DNA from: CAYXRK01 sp964467615
GTDB lineage: Bacteria; Hydrogenedentota; Hydrogenedentia; Hydrogenedentales; GCA-2746185
Length of the DNA: 7,154 nt
Assembly (NCBI GenBank): GCA_964467615.1
Contig: CAYXRK010000224.1
Span: forward strand, 1 to 7,154
Direction of reading: 5' to 3'
Each line of letters starts with the position of its first letter. The stretch's first letter is position 1. Position numbers and translations under genes: made by a program. The notes beneath the pieces were generated by a model. It ran no database searches. It saw nothing but the letters and a program-made list of their open reading frames with translations, and was not told the DNA's origin. Positions 1-4,923 of this stretch are shown piece after piece.

Positions 1-435
1 ACGCAGCGGATGGACCCCGACGGCGACAACGTCCCCAACTATCTCGACGAGGACGACGACGGCGACACGATTCCCGACGCCACCGATCCCGACCGCGACG
101 GCAACGGCGTGAACGACACCGAAGAACCCGCCGACACCGACAAGGACGGATACATCGACGCGCTCGATGCCGACCGTGACAACGACAGCTCGTCAAACAT
201 CGCCGAACGCGAAGAAGTGACGGACGATCTCCGCCCTGACGACCGTCCCGGCCACCGCCTTTTCGACATCAACGGCGACAACGCCGTCAACTCCACCGAC
301 ATCCAAGCCATCGTCAACATGGCCCTCGGCGCAACCACCATCGACCCCCGCGCCGACTACAACGCCGACAGCGCGGTCCTCGCCACCGAAATCCAACTCG
401 CCATCGGCCGCGTGCTGGGTATTCTCCTACCGTAG
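1..435 (+). CDS. C-terminal part of a thrombospondin type-3 repeat protein with a dockerin-like end (5' partial)
   Basis: The frame is open from base 1 (Thr-Gln-Arg before the first Met at base 10), so the visible 144 residues are the tail of a longer protein. About the first 65 residues are Asp-rich, with DPDGDN, DEDDDGD, DPDRDGNG and DTDKDG units, the spacing of thrombospondin type-3 calcium-binding repeats. Residues about 89-140 resemble a type I dockerin: a first EF-hand-like loop DINGDNAVNSTD, a second weaker loop DYNADSAVLATE, each followed by a short hydrophobic helix (IQAIVNMAL, IQLAIGRVL). Such proteins are normally secreted or cell-surface, and the repeats are rigid calcium-dependent spacers; the catalytic or adhesive part would lie upstream. 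The dockerin-like module at the extreme C-terminus may be an anchoring or sorting element rather than part of a cellulosome (inference). The stop is TAG at 433. The upstream domains cannot be seen, so no function is assigned. Confidence 0.85.
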   Translation, partial: TQRMDPDGDNVPNYLDEDDDGDTIPDATDPDRDGNGVNDTEEPADTDKDGYIDALDADRDNDSSSNIAEREEVTDDLRPDDRPGHRLFDINGDNAVNSTDIQAIVNMALGATTIDPRADYNADSAVLATEIQLAIGRVLGILLP

Positions 436-455
436 CCGGGCACACGCGTCTGCTG

Positions 456-484
456 TATCATTCCCCCTGAACCCACCGAAGGAG
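456..484 (+). promoter_or_regulatory. possible -10 element and ribosome binding site for the CDGSH gene
   Basis: TATCAT at 456-461 matches five of six bases of a sigma-70 -10 box and would give a leader of about 25 bases. No good -35 hexamer lies 16-18 bases upstream, so the promoter is weak evidence. AAGGAG at 479-484 is a clear Shine-Dalgarno sequence, 8 bases before the ATG at 493, and fixes that start. Confidence 0.3.
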
Positions 485-492
485 CTACCCGA

Positions 493-750
493 ATGCCCGA
501 ACCTGCAATTGGCGGTCGCCGACCCGCCGTCCTCGACCTCGAAGCCGGAAACTACGCGTGGTGCGCGTGCGGACAATCGAAGAACCAACCCTGGTGCGAC
601 GGCTCGCACAGGGGGTCTGAGTTTTCGCCCATCAAGTTCGAATTGGCCGAGGCCAAACGTTGCGCCATGTGTACGTGCAAACGCTCCGGAAACAAACCGT
701 ATTGCGACGGCACGCACAAGACGCTGCCGCCGGAACCCGTCGCCGCGTGA
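493..750 (+). CDS. double CDGSH iron-sulfur domain protein
   Basis: This 85-residue protein carries two CDGSH-type iron-sulfur motifs. The first has ligands C24, C26, C35 and H39 (C-x-C-x8-C-D-G-S-H); the second has C60, C62, C71 and H75 (ending C-D-G-T-H). All eight expected ligands are present, so each half should hold a [2Fe-2S] cluster with 3-Cys/1-His ligation, as in the mitoNEET/CISD superfamily. Length and tandem layout fit the short bacterial two-CDGSH proteins related to CISD3. There is no signal peptide or membrane helix, so it is probably cytoplasmic. Roles proposed for the family are redox sensing and cluster or electron transfer; its substrate or partner here is unknown. The ATG is supported by AAGGAG 8 bases upstream. 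The gene ends 14 bases before the first clpA ATG, so the two are probably cotranscribed, but nothing shows that they work together. Confidence 0.93.
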   Translation: MPEPAIGGRRPAVLDLEAGNYAWCACGQSKNQPWCDGSHRGSEFSPIKFELAEAKRCAMCTCKRSGNKPYCDGTHKTLPPEPVAA

Positions 751-764
751 TATGATCATGCGCT

Positions 765-3029
765 ATGAGCGGGCGCATGTTGAGCAAAGAACTCGAGGCC
801 GCGCTGGGCAGCGCGTTCTCCGAGGCGTATAAGCGGCGGCACGAGCACCTCTGTGCCGAGCACGTGCTGTATGCGCTGCTCGACGACCCAAATGGCCGCG
901 ACATCCTCCTGCACGTCGGCGCGGACATCGAGTCCCTTCGCCGCCAACTCGCGGCGTTTTTCGAGGAGGAACTCGAACGCGTCCCCGAGCGCCGCGAACT
1001 CGAAGTCAAGCAGACCATCTCCTTTCGCCGCCTCATGCAGCGCGCCCTCACGCACGTGCAGTTTTCGGGCAAGGGCGAAGTCGACGCGGGCGATATCCTC
1101 GCCGCGATTCTTGACGAGGAAAACTCCCACGCCGCCTACTTCCTAAAGACCGAAGGCGTCACCCGGCTCGACGTCCTGAACTACATCAGCCACGGCGTCT
1201 CGAAAGTCGGCCACGACTCCCCCTCGGACGATGACGACGGCGAAACCGTCGGCCCGGAAGGCCGCGAGGCCGGCATCTCCTCGAAGCCTCTCGAAGCCTA
1301 CACCGTCAACCTCTCGAAGCGCGCCGCCGAAGGAAAAATCGACCCCCTCATCGGCCGCGAAGTCGAGCTTCGCCGCGCCTTTCGCGTCCTCTGCCGCCGC
1401 CGCAAGAACAACCCCCTCCTCGTCGGCGAGCCCGGAGTGGGGAAGACCGCCATCGTCGAAGGCATGGCGCTCAAAATCCACCTTGGCGACGTCCCGCCGC
1501 CGATGCTCAACATCGAAGTCCTCATGCTCGACCTCGCCGCAGTCCTCGCGGGGACCAAGTTCCGCGGCGACTTCGAGGCGCGCCTCAAGGCCGTCGTGAA
1601 GGAACTCGTGAAGCGCAACAACGTCATCCTCTTCATCGACGAAATCCACACGGTGGTCGGCGCGGGCTCCACGACTGATTCCGCGATGGACGCCTCGACC
1701 ATCCTCAAGCCCGTCCTCGCATCGGGCGAACTTCGCTGCATCGGCGCGACGACCTTCGACGAGTATAAGTCCGCCTTCGAGCGCGACAAAGGGCTGACGC
1801 GCCGCTTCCAGAAGATCGACGTGCCCGAGCCTACCGTCGAAGAGACCGTCCGCATTCTTCGCGGCCTCAAAGAACGCTACGAGGCGCACCACGGAATCAT
1901 CTACACGGACTCCGCCCTCCGCGTCGCCGCCGAGTTGAGCGCCAAGCACATCAACGACCGTTTCCTCCCGGACAAAGCGATTGACGTCATCGACGAAGCC
2001 GGCGCTAGCGTGCGCCTCTCGCCGACGCCCACGCGCAAAACAATCCGCCCGGCGGACATCGAGCGAATCGTCGCGGAAATCGCCCGTATCCCGGCGCGCT
2101 CCGTGTCGTCCAGCGACAAAGAAAAACTCGGCTCGCTCGAGGACGAACTCAAGCGCGTCGTCTTCGGCCAGGACCCCGCGATTCACGCCATCGCCACGTC
2201 AATCAAACGCTCGCGCGCCGGCCTCGCCCAGCCGCAAAAGCCCGTCGGCTCGTTCCTATTCGCAGGCCCGACCGGCGTCGGGAAGACCGAACTTGCCAAG
2301 CAACTCGCCTCCATCCTCGGCGTCGAATTCATCCGCTTCGACATGAGCGAATACATGGAAAAACACACCGTCGCACGACTCATCGGCGCGCCCCCCGGCT
2401 ACGTCGGTTTCGACCAAGGCGGACAACTCGTCGACAACATCCGCAAGCATCCGCATTCCGTGCTGCTGCTCGACGAAATCGAAAAGGCCCACCCGGACGT
2501 CTTCAACATCCTCCTCCAAATCATGGACAACGCCACGCTCACCGACAATATGGGCAAGAAGGCCGACTTCCGCAACGTCGTCCTCGTCATGACGTCGAAC
2601 GCCGGCGCGCGCGAAATGGCCGCGAACACCATCGGTTTCTCGAGCAGCCCGGACGACGCCTCGCACAAAAGTCTCAAGGCCGTCGAAAAAATGTTCAGCC
2701 CCGAATTTCGCAATCGGCTCGACGCAATCGTGAGTTTCGATTCGCTCCCGATGTCTATCGTCTTGCGCATCGTCGACAAATTCATCACGCAGGTCCAACT
2801 CAAACTCGAGCCGCGCAAAGTCCGCCTCGCCGTCAGCGACGCCGCCCGCCAATGGCTCGCCGAGCACGGCTACGACGCAAAGATGGGTGCGCGCCCGCTG
2901 GGCCGCCTCGTCCAGACGAACATCGAAGACCGCCTTTCCGACGAAATCCTCTTCGGCAAACTCGAAAAAGGCGGCGCGGTCAACGTAGACGTGAAGGACG
3001 CGGCGCTCGATTTCACCTTCACCGGCTAG
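765..3029 (+). CDS. clpA: ATP-dependent Clp protease ATP-binding subunit ClpA
   Basis: ClpA is the hexameric AAA+ unfoldase that threads substrates into the ClpP peptidase in the cytoplasm. The 754 residues contain a Clp N-domain (about 5-145, the part that binds the adaptor ClpS in known ClpA), an acidic linker, a first AAA+ module with Walker A GEPGVGKT (221-228) and Walker B ending D292-E293, and a second module with Walker A GPTGVGKT (501-508), Walker B D570-E571, sensor-1 TSN (610-612) and sensor-2 GAR (708-710). An IGF tripeptide at 623-625 matches the ClpP-docking loop. No long coiled-coil middle domain lies between the modules, which argues against ClpB; the overall pattern follows E. 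coli ClpA rather than ClpC. The start is uncertain: ATG 777 (Met5) aligns exactly with the usual 'MLxxELE' beginning of ClpA, while ATG 765 adds four residues; neither has a strong Shine-Dalgarno. A CDGSH gene lies just upstream and aat downstream; no clpS is present. Confidence 0.96.
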   Translation: MSGRMLSKELEAALGSAFSEAYKRRHEHLCAEHVLYALLDDPNGRDILLHVGADIESLRRQLAAFFEEELERVPERRELEVKQTISFRRLMQRALTHVQFSGKGEVDAGDILAAILDEENSHAAYFLKTEGVTRLDVLNYISHGVSKVGHDSPSDDDDGETVGPEGREAGISSKPLEAYTVNLSKRAAEGKIDPLIGREVELRRAFRVLCRRRKNNPLLVGEPGVGKTAIVEGMALKIHLGDVPPPMLNIEVLMLDLAAVLAGTKFRGDFEARLKAVVKELVKRNNVILFIDEIHTVVGAGSTTDSAMDASTILKPVLASGELRCIGATTFDEYKSAFERDKGLTRRFQKIDVPEPTVEETVRILRGLKERYEAHHGIIYTDSALRVAAELSAKHINDRFLPDKAIDVIDEAGASVRLSPTPTRKTIRPADIERIVAEIARIPARSVSSSDKEKLGSLEDELKRVVFGQDPAIHAIATSIKRSRAGLAQPQKPVGSFLFAGPTGVGKTELAKQLASILGVEFIRFDMSEYMEKHTVARLIGAPPGYVGFDQGGQLVDNIRKHPHSVLLLDEIEKAHPDVFNILLQIMDNATLTDNMGKKADFRNVVLVMTSNAGAREMAANTIGFSSSPDDASHKSLKAVEKMFSPEFRNRLDAIVSFDSLPMSIVLRIVDKFITQVQLKLEPRKVRLAVSDAARQWLAEHGYDAKMGARPLGRLVQTNIEDRLSDEILFGKLEKGGAVNVDVKDAALDFTFTG

Positions 3030-3038
3030 GCCTGAACC

Positions 3039-3067
3039 GCCCCGGCCACGAATCAACGCGCCGGGGC
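3039..3067. terminator. GC-rich hairpin between convergent clpA and the DUF2283 gene
   Basis: GCCCCGGC at 3039-3046 and GCCGGGGC at 3060-3067 form a perfect 8-bp inverted repeat with a 13-base loop. It begins 10 bases after the clpA stop and spans the stop codon of the opposing DUF2283 gene. The position suits a transcript 3' end for one or both strands, but neither side is followed by a T-run, so it is not a standard intrinsic terminator. Confidence 0.35.
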
Positions 3068-3289
3068 CGCGCCGTGTAACCCCAGCATTTTCGCCTGTGC
3101 CGTCTCAAGGATCGAGTCGCGGACGAACGAACTGGCGTTTAGAATTTCGATTCCGATCAATTCGCCCACGGCGTTGAGTTCAGCCGTCACATTAGGACTC
3201 AGTTCCACGCTGCTCGCCTCATCTTCGTCCGAAATGGCAACGTGCAGCACGTCATCCTCTTCGAAGTATCTCATCTGCACCTTATTCAT
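3053..3289 (-). CDS. DUF2283 family protein, probable antitoxin partner
   Basis: This 78-residue protein matches the DUF2283 pattern: an N-terminal strand with 'MRYFEEDDVLHVAIS', an acidic stretch, then 'GELIGIEILNAS', the conserved 'vvGIEILdAS' signature. A C-terminal extension of about 25 residues is variable in the family. The ATG at 3289 has GGAGG at 3297-3301, 7 bases upstream. The start codon lies inside the last codons of the upstream DUF4258-like gene (8-base overlap, 3282-3289), so the two are probably translationally coupled. DUF2283 genes often sit directly next to DUF4258-type genes in a toxin-antitoxin-like arrangement; an antitoxin role is inferred from that pairing, not shown here. 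I see no obvious DNA-binding domain in the sequence. The gene converges on clpA, with 23 bases between the two stop codons. Confidence 0.8.
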   Translation of the reverse strand: MNKVQMRYFEEDDVLHVAISDEDEASSVELSPNVTAELNAVGELIGIEILNASSFVRDSILETAQAKMLGLHGAAPAR

Positions 3290-3706
3290 TCGTAAACCTC
3301 CCGCTCTTCACCCGCAAGTTGATCTGTTGGCGCGTCGTCGCGTGTATCGTGACCGGGGCTACCGTGTCGCCGTCAGCTTCATACGGTATCATGACCAATC
3401 TCTCGTCGTGACGCCCAANNNNNNNNNNNNNNNNNNNNNNNNNNNNNNNNNNNNNNNNNNNNNNNNNNNNNNNNNNNNNNNNNNNNNNNNNNNNNNNNNN
3501 NNNNNNNNNNNNNNNNNNGTGTCGCCGTCAGCTTCATACGGTATCATGACCAATCTCTCGTCGTGACGCCCAATTGCGATGCTACGGCCAGTTACCTGAT
3601 CGAAGTACCGCTCCATCGAGTATTTCACGATTCGTTCGACGACGGCAAGCTCAAACCCTCGAACAGCCAGGCGATATTGCATATACTCCGTCCAAACGAC
3701 TTCCAC
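3282..3706 (-). CDS. DUF4258/RelE-like protein, probable toxin; reading frame split by assembly gap
   Basis: As written, this gene is interrupted by 100 Ns and a duplicated 55-base segment (155 bases, not a multiple of three). If the Ns and one copy are removed, bases 3706-3574 join to 3418-3282 and give one open frame of 89 residues ending at TAA 3284-3282. The protein begins MEVVWTEYMQYRLAVRG, contains RYFDQVTGRSIAIGRH and ERLVMIPYE, and ends PVTIHATTRQQINLRVKSGRF, the usual layout of small DUF4258-type proteins (strand-helix start, then a beta-sheet with an HATTRQQ-like end). The start is GTG at 3706, supported by AGGAGG 6 bases upstream. Its stop overlaps the DUF2283 start by 8 bases, toxin-first order as in HigBA or BrnTA. 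A ribonuclease-type toxin role is inferred from size, family resemblance and pairing. The exact family name could differ, since these RelE-like groups blur into one another. Confidence 0.78.
3364..3418. repeat. left copy of a 55-base exact duplication flanking the N gap
   Basis: Bases 3364-3418 are identical to 3519-3573. The copy ends exactly at the first N. A perfect 55-base identity touching both gap edges is what remains when two contigs that overlap by one k-mer (k=55) are scaffolded without being merged. It is very likely an artefact, not a biological repeat. Confidence 0.9.
3419..3518. other. assembly gap of exactly 100 N
   Basis: Exactly 100 undetermined bases, the conventional placeholder for a gap of unknown size. 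The flanking 55-base duplication and the rescued reading frame suggest that no sequence is missing here. Confidence 0.97.
3519..3573. repeat. right copy of the 55-base duplication flanking the N gap
   Basis: Identical to 3364-3418 and starting at the first base after the Ns. Both copies encode the same minus-strand peptide (about GRHDERLVMIPYEADGD) of the DUF4258-like gene. Confidence 0.9.
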
Positions 3707-3785
3707 TGCATGCCTCCTCCTCTACACGTTCTCGATTCGCGCTAACCTCGTCCGTGGCATCCGCATTTCCGCATTTCGCAAAAGC
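3707..3785. promoter_or_regulatory. 79-base divergent intergenic region between the toxin-like operon and aat
   Basis: The minus-strand DUF4258/DUF2283 unit and plus-strand aat diverge from here, so promoters for both are expected in or near this segment. I see no convincing -35/-10 pair on either strand. It contains a tandem 8-base repeat CGCATTTC at 3762-3769 and 3770-3777 just upstream of aat, and aat has no clear Shine-Dalgarno. The repeat could be an operator half-site or chance. Confidence 0.3.
3713..3721 (-). promoter_or_regulatory. strong Shine-Dalgarno that decides the GTG start of the DUF4258-like gene
   Basis: The minus strand reads AGGAGGAGG here, ending 6 bases before GTG 3706. 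An ATG at 3711 would be too close to this site and is in another frame that does not give the family protein, so GTG is the better start. Confidence 0.7.
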
Positions 3786-4466
3786 ATGTTCAAACTTTCG
3801 AGACGGATCGAATTCCCGCCGCCCAACCTAGCCGAACCCGACGGCCTCCTCGCCATCGGCGGCGACCTCAGCGTCGAGCGCCTCAAGCTCGCGTACTCAC
3901 TCGGCATCTTCCCCTGGTTCAACCTCGGCGACCCGATCCTCTGGTGGTCGCCCGACCCCAGGTTGGTCCTCTTCCCCGAAGAGTTCCGCGTCTCCGCCAG
4001 GCTCGAGCGCACGATTCGCTCGCGCAAATTCCGCGTCACCTTTGACACCGCGTTCGATCGCGTGATCGCCGCCTGCAAGCGCGCCCCGCGCCCCGGCCAA
4101 GACGGCACATGGATCACCGAAGACATGCAGGCCGCCTACATCCGCCTGCACAAAGCCGGCTTTGCCCACTCCGTTGAAGCGTGGCGCGGCGAGCAACTCG
4201 TCGGCGGACTCTACGGCGTCTCGTTAGGCGCGGCGTTCTTCGGCGAATCCATGTTCGCGCGGACGCCGGACGCCTCGAAAGTCGCCCTCGCCGCCCTCGT
4301 CGAACGCCTCCGCGCCTGGGAATTCCACTTCATCGACTGCCAAGTCCACACCCGCCACCTCGCCTCCCTCGGCGCCCGCGACATCCCCCGCGCCGAGTTC
4401 CTCCAACGCCTCGACCACGCCCTCGAACGCCCCACCCGCAGCGGCAACTGGGCCAATTCCGACTGA
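3786..4466 (+). CDS. aat: leucyl/phenylalanyl-tRNA-protein transferase
   Basis: Aat transfers Leu or Phe from aminoacyl-tRNA to N-terminal Lys or Arg of proteins, creating primary N-degrons for ClpS-ClpAP; it is cytoplasmic. The 226 residues follow the family from end to end: an N-terminal segment with FPPP and EPDGLLAIGGDLS (about 10-29), the signature GIFPWF then DPILWWSPDPR (40-59), GTWI (W109), FGESMF with E154, and IDCQV with D184 and Q186, which correspond to the catalytic-site Asp/Gln pair of E. coli Aat (D186/Q188). The C-terminal half has the GNAT-like fold typical of the family. Length is normal and no key residue is missing. The ATG at 3786 matches the usual family start, though the upstream bases lack a Shine-Dalgarno. 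Its nearby partner gene is clpA, with the toxin-like pair between them. Confidence 0.96.
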   Translation: MFKLSRRIEFPPPNLAEPDGLLAIGGDLSVERLKLAYSLGIFPWFNLGDPILWWSPDPRLVLFPEEFRVSARLERTIRSRKFRVTFDTAFDRVIAACKRAPRPGQDGTWITEDMQAAYIRLHKAGFAHSVEAWRGEQLVGGLYGVSLGAAFFGESMFARTPDASKVALAALVERLRAWEFHFIDCQVHTRHLASLGARDIPRAEFLQRLDHALERPTRSGNWANSD

Positions 4467-4501
4467 CTCGTTTGTTTGCGCGAAGGGTCTTTTCGAAGTC
4501 A

Positions 4502-4537
4502 CCGTAAAAATCCTTTTACGTAAAATGAATTTTACGG
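4502..4537. repeat. 36-base near-perfect palindrome built from four CGTAAAA half-sites
   Basis: CGTAAAA occurs at 4503-4509 and 4519-4525, and its complement TTTTACG at 4514-4520 and 4530-4536. The centre, TTTTACGTAAAA (4514-4525), is a perfect 12-base palindrome; the arms CCGTAAAA (4502-4509) and TTTTACGG (4530-4537) complete a dyad in which 16 of 18 base pairs match. The half-sites also repeat with a 16-base period. It lies 35 bases after the aat stop. It could be an operator for a dimeric or tetrameric regulator, or an AU-rich hairpin at the aat transcript end; the sequence cannot tell which. Confidence 0.75.
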
Positions 4538-4639
4538 CGAGATATGGAGGCCAAAACGCGGCGGATCGAAGTGTCGACCCTTGATACGATTAGAGTTATG
4601 CGGATCGGTGGTCTCATTTTCATGCTTTTTTGTCTTTAT

Positions 4640-4744
4640 TTTGGCGCTGAAAGTCTCGATTGTGGCCGGGTAAGGCGCGCAAAAGCGCCAAATTGGGCCA
4701 CTCGTGGGTCCGTGTCGCAGCGGGATGCTCGGCACGGGAACCCG
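4640..4744 (+). ncRNA. candidate structured RNA element (two hairpins)
   Basis: TTTGGCGCT (4640-4648) pairs perfectly with AGCGCCAAA (4684-4692). A local alternative, GGCGC (4674-4678) with GCGCC (4685-4689), competes with it. Next, 4706-4743 folds into a strong hairpin: GGGT with ACCC, a two-base bulge, CCGTGTCG with CGGCACGG (one G-U pair), then AGC/GCT around a five-base loop GGGAT. The stem is palindromic, so either strand could form it; plus is chosen because of the terminator-like hairpin downstream. I recognise no known RNA family. It may simply be an intergenic hairpin. Confidence 0.3.
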
Positions 4745-4771
4745 GCTTATATATATAACATTGCGCGTTGA

Positions 4772-4799
4772 CCCTTTTTTGAAAAAGGGCCTGTTTTAT
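4772..4799 (+). terminator. weak intrinsic-terminator-like hairpin
   Basis: CCCTTTT (4772-4778) pairs with AAAAGGG (4783-4789) around a TTGA loop, followed by CCTGTTTTAT. The T-rich tail is on the plus strand only. The stem has just three G-C pairs, so termination would be inefficient. It could end a transcript of aat or of the candidate RNA upstream. Confidence 0.3.
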
Positions 4800-4923
4800 T
4801 GAACGAAACGCGTCTCGACGAGGGGTAAAAGCAGGACGTTTTGGCCGGTTTCGGGAATACGGAGGATGGTTGTTGCGGAATGAGACTGCTTCGTTGGGGG
4901 GTTCGCCCAAAAGATGGTGGATA

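Larger units (their letters stand above)
4549..4846. repeat. distant 10-base inverted repeat bounding the structured intergenic segment
   Basis: GGCCAAAACG at 4549-4558 is the exact reverse complement of CGTTTTGGCC at 4837-4846. The arms enclose the hairpins between them. This could be the closing stem of a structured RNA or remnant ends of a small element, but similarity stops at 10 bases and no target duplication was found, so chance is possible. Confidence 0.25.
4467..4923. other. 457-base intergenic region with structure but no convincing gene
   Basis: Between convergent aat and chrA. Base composition is visibly more AT-rich than the flanking genes in places (4502-4537, 4748-4757, 4775-4800). 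Short open frames exist on both strands (for example 4544-4771 plus, 4532-4735 minus, 4620-4952 minus), but none has a Shine-Dalgarno or a recognisable domain. What stands out is secondary structure: a 36-base palindrome, a 15-bp hairpin, a terminator-like hairpin and a pair of distant 10-base inverted repeats, each listed separately. No tRNA was recognised. Confidence 0.7.

Noticed and set aside
751..756. TATGAT as a separate -10 box for clpA
   Set aside because: No -35 hexamer at the right distance, and the gene follows the CDGSH gene closely enough to share its transcript.
1143..2186. 347-codon minus-strand open frame opposite clpA
   Set aside because: It lies wholly within the strongly supported clpA frame. 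Its composition (runs of Asp, Glu, Val, Ala and Arg) is the mirror of GC-rich codons and no domain is recognisable.
765..3029. Alternative identity as ClpB or ClpC
   Set aside because: No long middle coiled-coil between the AAA+ modules as in ClpB; the start, IGF docking loop and C-terminal region follow ClpA more closely than ClpC.
2256..3056. 266-codon minus-strand open frame opposite the end of clpA
   Set aside because: Shadow of clpA in a GC-rich genome; no domain and no supported start.
3364..3573. 55-base repeats flanking an unknown spacer, considered as a CRISPR or biological direct repeat
   Set aside because: Only two copies, lying inside one coding frame and touching both edges of a 100-N placeholder; an assembly overlap explains them fully.
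4544..4771. 75-codon plus-strand open frame after aat
   Set aside because: No Shine-Dalgarno, no known domain, and it runs through the hairpin structures; a short hydrophobic patch alone is not enough to call a gene.
4889..4908. TTGGG/CCCAA hairpin beyond the chrA stop as a chrA terminator
   Set aside because: Only a five-base stem and no T-run on the chrA strand downstream of it.
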